Assembly: GCF_017355935.1 (NCBI RefSeq)
Contig: NZ_JAFIQT010000001.1
Coordinates: 2,170,001 to 2,234,000 of the forward strand
DNA from: Telluribacter humicola
Lineage (GTDB): Bacteria > Bacteroidota > Bacteroidia > Cytophagales > Spirosomataceae
Length of the DNA: 64,000 bases
Reading direction: 5' to 3'
The notes under the pieces were generated by a model. That model saw only the letters and a list, made by a program, of their open reading frames with translations, did no database searches and was not told the origin of the DNA. Within the stretch, counting starts at the first letter, position 1. Every line of letters begins with the position of its first letter. Positions 37,835-46,556 of this stretch are shown in pieces. A program made the translations under genes and the position numbers.

Positions 37835-38317
37835 TTATTTCAGTAGCGCATCCAGGTTTTCGTGCGCAGCCGCAAAACCGGTTTCAAATCCCATTTCAAC
37901 TATTTTTTCCAGGTCGGCCTGGGTCGGAAATGTGATCCCGATATCTACCCGGGTACCGGCATTACTTGGGGTAAAGGTAGTTGTCCAGTACATGCGTGGG
38001 AAATCCGGATTGACATTGCCCTCCTCATCACAAAAGCTATCCACCGTTTCATAGCTCGTTTGCGGTTGTATGTTTTTAAAATCTGCCTGGTTCCATGATT
38101 TTTCGCCTTCAGGTCCTTCCATACAATACAACCAGGTACCACCTTCCTCAAACTGCATCGTTTTGGTTTGAGCTTTCCAGGGTTTGGGAGCCCACCACTG
38201 GTCCAGAAGCTGGCTGTCGGTCCAGGCGTGCCATACCTGTTCCGGTGCTGCTGCAAACTCACGGGTCACATACAAGATCTTATTGTCGGGGCTTTTGGTA
38301 TATTGGGTTTGGGTCAT
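37835..38317 (-). CDS. SRPBCC/AHSA1-family protein
   Basis: This 160-residue cytosolic protein shows the AHSA1-like START fold pattern: VTREFAAAPEQVWHAWTDSQLLDQWWAPKPW near the N-terminus and RVDIGITFPTQADLEKIVEMGFETGFAAAHENLDALL at the C-terminus. Such proteins bind hydrophobic ligands and often pair with ArsR-type regulators; none is adjacent here. A second SRPBCC gene is 37 bases upstream on the same strand, so they form a small transcript. Confidence 0.85.
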   Translation of the reverse strand: MTQTQYTKSPDNKILYVTREFAAAPEQVWHAWTDSQLLDQWWAPKPWKAQTKTMQFEEGGTWLYCMEGPEGEKSWNQADFKNIQPQTSYETVDSFCDEEGNVNPDFPRMYWTTTFTPSNAGTRVDIGITFPTQADLEKIVEMGFETGFAAAHENLDALLK

Positions 38318-38354
38318 AGTTGGTTTTGGGTAGAATGGGTAAGTACTTGTAGGA

Positions 38355-38780
38355 TTATTGCTCTGAAATCTGTTTCAGGATGTGTAAAGCCTTCGGGAAG
38401 GTATCCTGAAAATACCCCTGAAACTCATCCGTAGCATCAAGTTCCACCTCTACTTCTATAGTATGGTCAGTTACTGCTTTCAGGGCATAACTCTCGCGGG
38501 CTCCGGCCCAGTCTTTGGTTTCCTGCTGGCCGTTTTTTAATTCACCCAGGTGTTTGAAGGTCATCACTTCCAGAGGTACTTTTTTCTCAATGACTCCAAA
38601 CATACCGTCTCCTTCGGGCGAAAGAAACAGGATCGTACTGCCTTCTTCCCAATCACTTTCGACGTAGGAGCCTTCACAAAAAGCGGAGGTCCACTGCCGG
38701 TACCCCGCATCACTCCACAACTGCTCCCACACTTTTTCCCGGGGAGCCTCAATCTGAACAGAAAATTTGTAAGTTTTCAT
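38355..38780 (-). CDS. SRPBCC-family protein
   Basis: This 141-residue protein has the START-like opening YKFSVQIEAPREKVWEQLWSDAGYRQW and the C-terminal helix YFQDTFPKALHILKQI. It is divergent in sequence from the neighbouring SRPBCC gene but of the same fold class. It is the first gene of the pair in transcription order. No ligand can be assigned. Confidence 0.82.
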   Translation of the reverse strand: MKTYKFSVQIEAPREKVWEQLWSDAGYRQWTSAFCEGSYVESDWEEGSTILFLSPEGDGMFGVIEKKVPLEVMTFKHLGELKNGQQETKDWAGARESYALKAVTDHTIEVEVELDATDEFQGYFQDTFPKALHILKQISEQ

Positions 38781-38930
38781 ACTACTACCAGTTAAAGGTT
38801 ACAGTGGTAAAAGTACGGGAAACAGGATCAGATTTGGGGGAGAATAACGACAATTAAAGGGTTGTTTACGACAGTGACGAGAGTCACTTTCTGTAAGAGC
38901 GAGAGGTACTTACAAAGGTGGTTTAGGTAC

Positions 38931-40355
38931 TTACTTCCGTTGCTGGGCAAACAGCCAGTCAAGTACCCCCGGTGTCTCGTTGATCTGCTTCCAGATGTCG
39001 TGGCCCCGGTCCGGGAACTCGGTGTAGCGGGGTGTACCTCCTGCTTTTCGGATAGCCTCTATCACATCACGGGAGCCGCTGACGGGTACGTTCTTGTCCA
39101 GCCGACCGTGGAAGGCCCAGATGGGTACATCTACCAGGTTAGTGGCCAGGGCCGGATTGCCTTCACCACAGATAGGCAGCGCAGCGGCAAACAGCTCCGG
39201 ACGGGTACCCGCAAAATGCCAGGCACCATAGCCCCCGAGTGACCCACCCCCTACGTACCTCCTCGTTTCGTCAATGGAGTACTCCTGTTCCAGAGCGTGT
39301 ATGGTTTCGAATACCAGAGAGTCTATGGCTGGTCGTCCAGGCAGGCCACCCCAACTCGCATTGGGCGGACACTGGGGCACAAACAGAAAAGCCCGGTACT
39401 TCTGGCGGTTGGCCGGTTCGGACAGCGTCTTCGCCTCCCACGACCCATCTACCTGCCGGATGTTGTCGGTACCCCAGCCACCGCCCCCGTGCAGGCATAC
39501 CACCAGCGGGTACTTCCTGGTCGGGTCATAATCCAGCGGTTTCAGGAGGCGGTACCGTAGCTCTTCGCCCCGGGTGTTCAGGAAGGTATGGGCTTCAAAG
39601 GTTCGGGCCAGGGCTTTGCCTGCGGGCGAGGCGTGCATATTCTGATAGGTGGCGGTAGCTAGCCGGAGGCCAAAAAGCAGCGTAAACCCAATGGAGGCTA
39701 CCGTCAGAAATCCCAGCATACCACCTGCTGCCTTAGGAAAAGGGGGGAGTACCTCCCGGGTGGGCAGATGCCGGACCTCCTCCCGGAAGTTCAGGATAAA
39801 CAGGAGGGGAACCATACAATTGATTAAGGAAGCCCATTCAGAAATTCTTCGCCAGGTCCCCTGCATGGCTACATCCCAAGTGCTGATCGCCCCGATAAAG
39901 GTTGCGACTAAGATGGTATACATAAGAAGCATACCTATCCCGGCTCCCCTGAGCCAGCTTTTCTCCCTCGCCGGGGACGCCAGCAGACTACTTCCATGCA
40001 GCAGACCCGCCCCTACGGCCAGCAGCGTAGCCGGTATAAACAACCCTCGTAGTTCCCCCTGTATCCGTACCGCCAGCATAACGCCAACCTGGAAGGTGGT
40101 AGCCAGTAGAAGACCTGCCCCCGTCGTAAAAGCAAAGCGGTACCCCCTTGCGTAATAGTAGTTTATTAGAAGCAGTAAGGTCACCAGCGTTAGGATGTAC
40201 ATGCCCGATAGCCATACCGTCAGGGAAGGTAGTGACAAAAAATGAGGCCCCGCCCACATACTCAGCACCCCCTGCAGCAAACCCGCCACTACGGACACAC
40301 CCATAAATACGTTGGCAAAGAGGTAGAAATCCCGGTTGAGGGGTAGTGTTCTCAT
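38931..40355 (-). CDS. Membrane-anchored esterase: multi-pass membrane domain fused to alpha/beta hydrolase
   Basis: This 474-residue protein joins about six or seven hydrophobic segments (residues 10-235) to a C-terminal alpha/beta-hydrolase domain (about 265-474). The hydrolase has the oxyanion motif CLHGGGGWG, Ser372 in GGSLGG, Asp420 in HGRLDKNVP and His452 in DRGHDIW, as in secreted feruloyl/PHB-depolymerase-like esterases. Most relatives of the catalytic domain are free secreted enzymes, so the membrane fusion is unusual. The domain order implies a periplasmic catalytic domain if the N-terminus is inside and the pass number is odd. A perfect 16-base palindrome lies 33 bases upstream of the start. 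Confidence 0.82.
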   Translation of the reverse strand: MRTLPLNRDFYLFANVFMGVSVVAGLLQGVLSMWAGPHFLSLPSLTVWLSGMYILTLVTLLLLINYYYARGYRFAFTTGAGLLLATTFQVGVMLAVRIQGELRGLFIPATLLAVGAGLLHGSSLLASPAREKSWLRGAGIGMLLMYTILVATFIGAISTWDVAMQGTWRRISEWASLINCMVPLLFILNFREEVRHLPTREVLPPFPKAAGGMLGFLTVASIGFTLLFGLRLATATYQNMHASPAGKALARTFEAHTFLNTRGEELRYRLLKPLDYDPTRKYPLVVCLHGGGGWGTDNIRQVDGSWEAKTLSEPANRQKYRAFLFVPQCPPNASWGGLPGRPAIDSLVFETIHALEQEYSIDETRRYVGGGSLGGYGAWHFAGTRPELFAAALPICGEGNPALATNLVDVPIWAFHGRLDKNVPVSGSRDVIEAIRKAGGTPRYTEFPDRGHDIWKQINETPGVLDWLFAQQRK

Positions 40356-40388
40356 GAAGTAGCAGGACAGGTATCAGTCTAATGTAGT

Positions 40389-40404
40389 GTACTGGTACCA
40401 GTAC
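40389..40404. promoter_or_regulatory. Perfect 16-base palindrome upstream of membrane esterase gene
   Basis: GTACTGGTACCAGTAC is fully self-complementary and lies 33 bases before the esterase ATG on the minus strand. It could be an operator for a dimeric regulator; no regulator is adjacent. Confidence 0.4.
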
Positions 40405-40526
40405 CCAAACCCTTTCGGGATGAGTGGTCAATAGGAAGGGGTTGGTGGGGCTAAGTACCTCAGGTAAATAGGAAACTACCCGGCTCTTCGGTCGAATAGG
40501 AAGCCGGGTAGTAGAACTCGATGAAG

Positions 40527-41399
40527 CTACTGATGGTTCTGCAGAAACTGTTCAAAACTAGTTAGCTGAGGATTTACTTTCCTAACTTCGTCCAATCCGA
40601 AGTGCCAGCCCTGACTCCTATTCCATTTGAGCTGCCGGGACATCTCCGCGTTCAGCAGACCCGACAGCCAGGAAGGTATCGAGTAGCCGGGAGCTTTTTT
40701 GGGCATCACCCGGTTATAGATATCCTTCATTTCGGGAAGGGTAAGGCAGTCGCCGGCTATATTGATCTTTTGGCCGATGTACAGGTCAGGATTTTGAAAA
40801 ATTGTGGTGGCGATGGCACCGATATCTTTTACTGACACCATATGAAAACGGGTCTCTAACCCAAAGTAGCCCCCAAGCATTGGAAACATCATGGAGCCGT
40901 AGTTAGGATCAAAGAAGTTTTCCATAAAAAAGGTCTCACCCAGAATAGTAGTACCTAGTTCTGACTCCTTTAGGGCTTTTTCCAGTACGGCCTTGCATTC
41001 AAAATGCTTCACGCCCGGAGCCTTCTCCGCGTCTGCCACCGAGGCCTGCACAAAATGCCGTATGCCGGCTTCCCGGGCGGCAGCTATCAGGTTTTTACCC
41101 TGTCTGACTTCGCCCTCGTACCCAACACCTTTTTCCCAGTAATTCTGGACCGAGAACACTCCGTAGGCACCTGCCAGCGCTTTAACCAGAGAGTTTTTGT
41201 CTTCCATATCAGCGGTCACGAGTTCGGCTCCCTTTTGCTTCAGCTTTTCGGCCGCGGCACTGGCCGGATTTCGGGTAATGGCCCGCACCTTAAAACCCGC
41301 TTTAAGAAGTTGGTCTGCTACGGCTCCACCCTGTTTGCCAGTGGCACCGGTTACGACAATAAGTTGGTCAGCGTTCATGGATGTACTGTTCTTTTTCAT
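40527..41399 (-). CDS. NmrA-family NAD(P)-binding protein
   Basis: This 290-residue protein has an N-terminal Rossmann motif (VVTGATGKQGGAV) and the atypical SDR body of NmrA/HSCARG-like proteins (VRAITRNPASAAAEKLKQKGAELVTADMED). The catalytic Tyr-x-x-x-Lys of classical SDRs is not evident, which suggests redox sensing or a regulatory role. The start could be the ATG at 41399 or the one at 41378 (MNADQLIVVTG). It has its own candidate promoter and appears monocistronic. Confidence 0.85.
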   Translation of the reverse strand: MKKNSTSMNADQLIVVTGATGKQGGAVADQLLKAGFKVRAITRNPASAAAEKLKQKGAELVTADMEDKNSLVKALAGAYGVFSVQNYWEKGVGYEGEVRQGKNLIAAAREAGIRHFVQASVADAEKAPGVKHFECKAVLEKALKESELGTTILGETFFMENFFDPNYGSMMFPMLGGYFGLETRFHMVSVKDIGAIATTIFQNPDLYIGQKINIAGDCLTLPEMKDIYNRVMPKKAPGYSIPSWLSGLLNAEMSRQLKWNRSQGWHFGLDEVRKVNPQLTSFEQFLQNHQ

Positions 41400-41481
41400 G
41401 GCTTGATAGTATTTTGATCTGATGTACGTACCTGTTGACAGGAGTGAAGCATATCCTTCTCATCGCCAGGCAGGTACGCTG

Positions 41482-41489
41482 CAAAAGTA
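41482..41489 (-). promoter_or_regulatory. Candidate -7 promoter element for NmrA gene
   Basis: On the minus strand TACTTTTG, followed by C, matches TAnnTTTG exactly, about 82 bases before the first possible ATG. Confidence 0.38.
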
Positions 41490-41618
41490 ATGGATATAAG
41501 GAAGGCCCCGGGCTACTTCGGGACGAGTGGTTAATTAGGGGTATTTGATGGGCTAAAAATGGTATCAGTGAAGGCGAGCGGGTCTGTTGTCCAGATACTT
41601 ACGCAAGTCATCAATAAA

Positions 41619-41651
41619 AAAGGGTGCAATCTTCTATTGACTGCACCCTTT
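41619..41651 (-). terminator. Terminator for the lipocalin-like lipoprotein gene
   Basis: On the minus strand AAAGGGTGCA pairs with TGCACCCTTT and is followed by a T run (CCCTTTTTTATTG). Confidence 0.78.
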
Positions 41652-41705
41652 GCTCTACTACCACCTTTTTCTGGATAGTATGTTTAGAAAATGATCCTAC
41701 TAAAA

Positions 41706-42185
41706 TCAGGGCTTTGGCTCGGCCTTTACCCGCTTGTACTTCTCTACGATAATTCGGTCAATACCCAGCTCCTCTATTTTTTCCACACCTTTCTGGATCA
41801 GGGTATCGTTCTGGATTTTGACCACAAACTCGAAGGAGTGATTTTCCCAGGCGGGGTCACTGTAGTAATTCAGGTTCTCCGTATAGGTACTATCCACCAG
41901 CGTATAAGTACCTCCCCCGGCCGAATAGGGGGCCGCCGTGGATGCGGCTGCCGTGGAATCCTTTTTAGCCTTCAACGCGTGATTCAGGAAAGCGAAGTGC
42001 GACTTGTTTAGTATCTTGATCATACTGCGCCCGGCATCGAAGGTCGAAAAAGAGGTGTCTCCTTGTATGGTTGTGGCCGAGACTAGCTCCCAGGTACCTT
42101 CGATGGGAAGCTGGTCCGATTTGGGATTGCAGGAAAACAGCAGGCTGGTAAATAGAAAAACAACGTAGGTAGGTGTACGCTTCAT
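41706..42185 (-). CDS. Lipocalin-like lipoprotein
   Basis: This 159-residue protein starts at the ATG at 42185 (MKRTPTYVVFLFTSLLFSC, lipid Cys19); longer upstream readings run through sequence antisense to nothing and have no signal. The mature protein opens with IEGTWELVSATTIQGDT, and has GGGTYTLVDSTYTENLNYY, a pattern like the DUF4488/lipocalin-like domain of Bacteroidota. It probably binds a small hydrophobic ligand in the periplasm. It lies 127 bases downstream of the DUF1080 gene on the same strand, separated by a terminator. Confidence 0.72.
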   Translation of the reverse strand: MKRTPTYVVFLFTSLLFSCNPKSDQLPIEGTWELVSATTIQGDTSFSTFDAGRSMIKILNKSHFAFLNHALKAKKDSTAAASTAAPYSAGGGTYTLVDSTYTENLNYYSDPAWENHSFEFVVKIQNDTLIQKGVEKIEELGIDRIIVEKYKRVKAEPKP

Positions 42186-42260
42186 AGTAAAGAGGGATTC
42201 AGGAGTAGGATGGTTTATGAATAAGCAAGGTAGGGAGAAAATGGCTACAATACATAAAGC

Positions 42261-42293
42261 AAAACACCTACCCCCGAAGGAGATAGGTGTTTT
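42261..42293 (-). terminator. Terminator for the DUF1080 gene
   Basis: On the minus strand AAAACACCTA and TAGGTGTTTT form a perfect 10-base stem 20 bases beyond the stop codon. Confidence 0.75.
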
Positions 42294-42312
42294 GTACGAG
42301 CAGCTAATAACA

Positions 42313-43284
42313 TTACTTCGCCGCAGGCGTAATGATGATATTGCGGTACTCCACCGGACCGTGGTCACCCTGGATATATATAGGGCCGGGCTCGCCTTCG
42401 TTGCTGTCGAGGGCTCCGCCGGTAATACCCGGAATCTCCTGATTGGTAATGACCCGCTTGCCATTGACATCCAGCGTGATCATACGACCAACCAGCGTCA
42501 CGTCAAATGTCTGCCATTCGCCGGGCTCCTTCGCTACCATTTCGCTGGGAACAATAAAGCCATACACGGCTCCCAACTGATCCAATGATGGCTCCATGCC
42601 TTTGCTATCCGTTACCTGTACTTCGTAACGTCCGCGCAGGTACAGACCGCTGTTGCTTCCCTTCGGTATCCGGAACTCCGCGTGCAGTTTGAAGTCATCG
42701 AATTTCTGGTCGGTGATCAGGTTCGCACCAGATTTCTCGCTTTTCAGTACACCATTCTGGATCATCCACTGGTTAGTCCCTTCGGTATGCCAGCCTTTGA
42801 TGGTATTGCCTTCGGTTAACTTGATCGGCTTACCCCAGGTAGGCTGAGTCGTTCTGCGGAGGGAAGGCGCCCGTACACCGGTCCAATTGTAGGTTTTTCC
42901 GTCGGGTACTTTTACCGTACCGCTTATCTTGTCACCCTGTAAGGTACCTTCCAGCGAGAAGTCTCCGTCGCCCTGTTCCCATTGCGGCGGGATGGTGAAG
43001 TTGAACTTACCATCTTTAAAGTGTACCTCCGAAATAGGACGGGCGCTACCCGATACCGACGTAAACTGACCTATCAGGGTCTTGTTGCCGGAGTGTCTGA
43101 CTTCCAGCCATGACGGAGCTGGCTTGCCGTTCATATCCACCGTAATATCCCAACGGCCTTCCAGCGGGGAAGCCAGCGGTTTGGCATAGGAATTAATGGT
43201 AAGTACTGCCAGCAGCAGCATAAGGGCCGATAGCGAAAAGTACCTGTAAATGGAGTAAGGTTTGGTTTGGAATAATCTGTTCAT
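42313..43284 (-). CDS. DUF1080 (3-keto-disaccharide hydrolase-like) secreted protein
   Basis: This 323-residue protein has a signal peptide (about 1-36, ending NSYAKP), a small N-terminal beta domain (GRWDITVDMNGKPAPSW ... GDFSLEGTLQGDKISG) and a C-terminal concanavalin-like DUF1080 domain (about 160-320: DDFKLHAEFRIPKGSNSGLYLRGRYEVQV, GEWQTFDVTLVGRMITLDVNGK). Characterised relatives hydrolyse 3-keto glucosides or bind glycans. The neighbouring heparinase gene is divergent. The substrate is unassigned. Confidence 0.85.
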   Translation of the reverse strand: MNRLFQTKPYSIYRYFSLSALMLLLAVLTINSYAKPLASPLEGRWDITVDMNGKPAPSWLEVRHSGNKTLIGQFTSVSGSARPISEVHFKDGKFNFTIPPQWEQGDGDFSLEGTLQGDKISGTVKVPDGKTYNWTGVRAPSLRRTTQPTWGKPIKLTEGNTIKGWHTEGTNQWMIQNGVLKSEKSGANLITDQKFDDFKLHAEFRIPKGSNSGLYLRGRYEVQVTDSKGMEPSLDQLGAVYGFIVPSEMVAKEPGEWQTFDVTLVGRMITLDVNGKRVITNQEIPGITGGALDSNEGEPGPIYIQGDHGPVEYRNIIITPAAK

Positions 43285-43437
43285 AATGATTCGTAGAATG
43301 GAAAGGCCACAATTTACAGATAAAAATAGAATACTCGTATAGGTTTACCTGTGACGGGGCAATGGCCAGCCCATAAACAGTAGGCTCGGATAAAAAATCC
43401 TTTTACTGAATAGATCCACCGTTAAGACCCAATCCCC

Positions 43438-45492
43438 ATGAGGCCGCTCAACCTGCTCCTGCTCTTCCTCTTTTTTGTCTCGGTTTCTCCGCACGCTTTT
43501 GCTCAGAAAAAGTGGCAGGAACTTACTACCGTGGAGGATATATGTACCTACATGCCCGAAACAATGAAGACGATGCTGGACCAGTTTAATCTGGAAACAC
43601 CGGGGATGGAAAAGGTGAAGCAGGCCTATACAAACGGGGATCTGGTGCAAGCTTGCAAAGAGTTGCTGGTCTATTACCGGAACGGGAATACAGCTTCCTA
43701 CCTGCGGAAGACTCAGCCGACAGCCTCTATCAAAACCGTAGCGGAGGCGGATACAGTACTGAATTACGTATTTTATGTCCAGAATGTGCGGGGCCAAGTA
43801 CCCCTCCTGACCGATGGGCACCGCGACTGGCACTACCAGGGTCCCAACAATGACAAGGAGTGGGCCTGGTTATCTAACCGGCATTCTCAGTTGGGGGAGG
43901 TATACAACGCGTATATGGAAACCGGTAACCCGAAGTACGCTCAGTACATGGATGAGTTTCTGCGGGATTTCATTATCAAAAGCATGCCGTATCCCGGCGC
44001 CAAAAGCAGTACGCCGGTATGGCGCGGGCTGGAAGTAGCCGCCCGGGTCAAGACGTGGTCACGGATATTCTACGGCATGATCAACAGCCCCTACCTATCC
44101 CCGGCTACGCAGCTGTTGGTCCTGAGCAGTATGCCCGATCACGCGCATTACAACCGGTACTTTCACGCCGGTAACAACTGGCTGACGATGGAGATCTCGG
44201 CGCTAGCTACGGCCGCCACCAACTTCCCGGAATACAAACAGGCCGATGAATGGCTCACCTACGCCATAGGTACCATGACCGAAAGCATGAAGGGGCAAGT
44301 ATATCCCGACGGCATCCAGACCGAACTCACCTCGCACTACCACAACGTGTCGCTGGCTAATTTTGAATTGTTCAAAGAGATCTGTGACCGGGCCAACCGA
44401 CCCCTACCCGATTTTTTCAACCAGACCATCGTAGGCATGTACGACTACATCGCCCGGGCGGTACGTCCGGACGGGCATCGGATCCTGAACAACGACGGCG
44501 ACCGGGGCAGCGACCGTGAATTGCTCCTGAAGGCGGCCCAGAAATACAGCAAGCCCGAGTGGGCCTACCTGGCTTCCAACGGAAAGAAAGGTACCAAACC
44601 AGCACAGGGTCCGTCGTACTTTTTCCCTTGGGGAGGTCAGTTGGTGTCCCGCAGCGGCTACGATGCCCAGGCGCACTGGTCGTATTTTGACATCGGCCCC
44701 TGGGGAAGTGGGCACCAGCACAACGATAAGTTGCACATCTCCATCTCCGCCTACGGGCGAGATCTGCTCGTGGATGCCGGGCGATTTGCTTATACCGGAG
44801 AGGTAGCCCGTAAATTTCGCCCCTACGCCACCGGCAGCGCCGGGCACAACCTGATTTTGATCGATGGCAACGGACAAAACCCGGGTCCCAAACTGGCCGA
44901 TGCTCCGGTGGATAGTAGCTATATCAGGATCACCCCCGAATTTGATTACGCCACCAACCGCTTTTCCGACTTCAAAAATGTAGAAGGTACCGCCAGCCAT
45001 ACCCGAGCGTTGCTGTATATACGGGGAGAATTCTGGGTAGTAGTAGACCGCATCCAGACCGACAAGCCCCGAAAAATAGAGACGCTGTGGCACTGGCACC
45101 CCGACTGCCCCGTAACCCAGGCCGGTACTACTGTAAAGACTACCAATCCCAAAGGAAACCTGGCGGTAGTGCCGGTTGGAAATCTGGTTGGAAACCAGAA
45201 AATGGAGGTTCGCTTTGTGAAGGGACAGGAGCAACCGGACATACAAGGCTGGTACAGTCCGGAATACAATGTCTATTCCCCCAACACCACCGCCATTTAC
45301 AGCACCAACATCACGCAGGACCAGACTTTTGTGTGGCTACTGTTCCCCTCCGAAGGCCAAATGCCCCTTGTAAAAGCCCGGCTGCTGGCTGAAAATGAGG
45401 AAGGAGTAGAGGTGGAGGTAAGTACCAACGGCAAAACCTGGAAGATGATGGTGCCTTACCGGGATAGTAGAGGAGTTGTGGTGAGGAAATAA
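43438..45492 (+). CDS. Heparinase II/III-like polysaccharide lyase
   Basis: This 684-residue protein has a signal peptide (about 1-24, ending HAFAQ). The N-terminal half is an alpha/alpha toroid (WAWLSNRHSQLGEVYNAY, GNNWLTMEISALATAATNFPEY, HNVSLANFELFKEI); the C-terminal half is the heparinase II/III-like beta-sandwich (SRSGYDAQAHWSYFDIGPWG, GHQHNDKLHISISAYGRDLL, DAGRFAYTG) with the conserved His pair. It cleaves uronic-acid-containing polysaccharides by beta-elimination in the periplasm or outside. Alginate, heparin-like or other uronan substrates are possible (families PL12, PL15, PL17 or PL21); I cannot choose. No SusC/SusD pair is adjacent. Confidence 0.85.
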   Translation: MRPLNLLLLFLFFVSVSPHAFAQKKWQELTTVEDICTYMPETMKTMLDQFNLETPGMEKVKQAYTNGDLVQACKELLVYYRNGNTASYLRKTQPTASIKTVAEADTVLNYVFYVQNVRGQVPLLTDGHRDWHYQGPNNDKEWAWLSNRHSQLGEVYNAYMETGNPKYAQYMDEFLRDFIIKSMPYPGAKSSTPVWRGLEVAARVKTWSRIFYGMINSPYLSPATQLLVLSSMPDHAHYNRYFHAGNNWLTMEISALATAATNFPEYKQADEWLTYAIGTMTESMKGQVYPDGIQTELTSHYHNVSLANFELFKEICDRANRPLPDFFNQTIVGMYDYIARAVRPDGHRILNNDGDRGSDRELLLKAAQKYSKPEWAYLASNGKKGTKPAQGPSYFFPWGGQLVSRSGYDAQAHWSYFDIGPWGSGHQHNDKLHISISAYGRDLLVDAGRFAYTGEVARKFRPYATGSAGHNLILIDGNGQNPGPKLADAPVDSSYIRITPEFDYATNRFSDFKNVEGTASHTRALLYIRGEFWVVVDRIQTDKPRKIETLWHWHPDCPVTQAGTTVKTTNPKGNLAVVPVGNLVGNQKMEVRFVKGQEQPDIQGWYSPEYNVYSPNTTAIYSTNITQDQTFVWLLFPSEGQMPLVKARLLAENEEGVEVEVSTNGKTWKMMVPYRDSRGVVVRK

Positions 45493-45529
45493 ATATTAAG
45501 TATCAGTGGTACTTTGCTCGTGTTGAAAA

Positions 45530-45580
45530 CGCTAGCTCTCGCTAACCCCAATTACAAATTGGAGTTAGCGAGAGCTAGCG
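45530..45580. repeat. Long REP-like palindrome, GCTAACCCC family
   Basis: A 24-base stem with one mismatch (45530-45553 with 45557-45580) and a 3-base loop, built around CGCTAACCCCAATT. It lies between the heparinase stop and the convergent hypothetical gene. Related elements are at 46393-46417 and 47617-47635. Confidence 0.75.
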
Positions 45581-45598
45581 AGATATTTTATAATCTAC

Positions 45599-46165
45599 TT
45601 AGCAACCGCCTTTGCGAGGGGCACGCTTATAAATTATTTTACTATCGCGTTCTACATAGTCGCCCGCTATTACTAGATATGAATACTTGGGCGCGTGCGA
45701 TACGTTATGACTTCTTATAATTATCTTGTCGTTAACTTTCAGGCTATGTAATTGCTCAAATTCATTGTTACCATTCAAACTATTCTTGCCAGACTTTTCT
45801 GACCCAAAAGCAAGAATATAATCGTCACCATTAATCCTGACCATTACTCCGAAACCTAATCTTGATCCTGACGGAAGAGAAAGAGAGGTTACAACAGCCT
45901 CCATATTGGTAAAAGCATTTAAATGCTTCCTTATTTTAGCTTCACTGGCATACACTTTTTTGCCCGCAGGAGACGCTTTCCATTCTGTGAACATCATACC
46001 ATCAGGGGTAGCCTCCCATTTTTTCAATTCAGCTTTCCTTTCAGTAGCAGAGAGTGGCTTTGGTGTTGACTTTTTAGAAGCTTCATTTTTAATTTCACGA
46101 TTAGCAAATACCAGTCCGCTTACCACAACCAGCGGTATGATCAGTGAATAAATGATCTTTTTCAT
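45599..46165 (-). CDS. Unrecognised exported protein
   Basis: This 188-residue protein begins with a signal peptide or anchor (KIIYSLIIPLVVVSGLVFA) followed by a Lys/Ser-rich linker. The rest has a compact soluble part (MMFTEWKASPAGKKVYASEAKIRKHLN, GFGVMVRINGDDYILAFGSEKSG) and an unusual basic tail ending KRAPRKGGC. I know no family for it. The base composition is clearly more AT-rich than the flanking genes, and it is bordered by palindromic repeats, which suggests horizontal acquisition. Confidence 0.6.
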   Translation of the reverse strand: MKKIIYSLIIPLVVVSGLVFANREIKNEASKKSTPKPLSATERKAELKKWEATPDGMMFTEWKASPAGKKVYASEAKIRKHLNAFTNMEAVVTSLSLPSGSRLGFGVMVRINGDDYILAFGSEKSGKNSLNGNNEFEQLHSLKVNDKIIIRSHNVSHAPKYSYLVIAGDYVERDSKIIYKRAPRKGGC

Positions 46166-46392
46166 ATTTTTTGTAGGTTTATCTAGGATAAATCTCTGTC
46201 CTGAAAAATCAAATCCGTTTATAGAATTTCATCCACAGCGGTGGGCCGTAAAGCTAAACGTTTCTATCCTGTTATCTGTTAATGCCCTGTAAAAGAATGT
46301 TAACGAAGCGTAAAAGCAGCTTTTACAGACTGCTATGGATTTTGGCCTCTAAGGAGTTGGATATACTATACCGCTGCGGCGGGCCAACTTGG

Positions 46393-46417
46393 TTGCAAAT
46401 CAGGGCTAGCGAGAGGG
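46393..46417. repeat. Partial GCTAACCCC-family REP element
   Basis: TTGCAAATCAGGGCTAGCGA followed by GAG resembles one arm of the palindromes at 45530 and 47617; the opposite arm is missing. Confidence 0.45.
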
Positions 46418-46556
46418 TACTTAAAACCGCCACATGAATATCTTTCAGTAGCGGTCCATTATTTCCTGCTCCGGTTTTTTCTAGAATTGATCTGATGATT
46501 CAGTTGATCCAGGTACTTTCCATTTATGAGATTTTTTCTGAATGTTGATAACGTAA

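Larger units (their letters stand above)
41400..41705. other. Intergenic region upstream of NmrA gene
   Basis: These 306 bases hold no credible gene. They contain the promoter candidate for the NmrA gene and the terminator of the lipoprotein gene, both listed separately; nothing else stands out. Confidence 0.5.

Noticed and set aside
42217-42588. Plus-strand open frame of 123 residues between lipoprotein and DUF1080 genes
   Set aside because: Most of it is antisense to the DUF1080 gene and it spans that gene's terminator.
42313-45492. Polysaccharide utilisation locus made of DUF1080, heparinase and the TonB receptor at 34996
   Set aside because: There is no SusD, the receptor is over 4 kb away behind unrelated genes and a terminator, and the DUF1080 and heparinase genes are divergent.
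45530-45580. Terminator for the heparinase gene
   Set aside because: The hairpin is long but has no T run on either strand and resembles two other dispersed palindromes, so a repeat element is favoured, though a terminating effect is not excluded.
45514-45720. Plus-strand open frame of 68 residues
   Set aside because: It runs through the long palindrome and is antisense to the exported hypothetical gene, so it is a chance frame.
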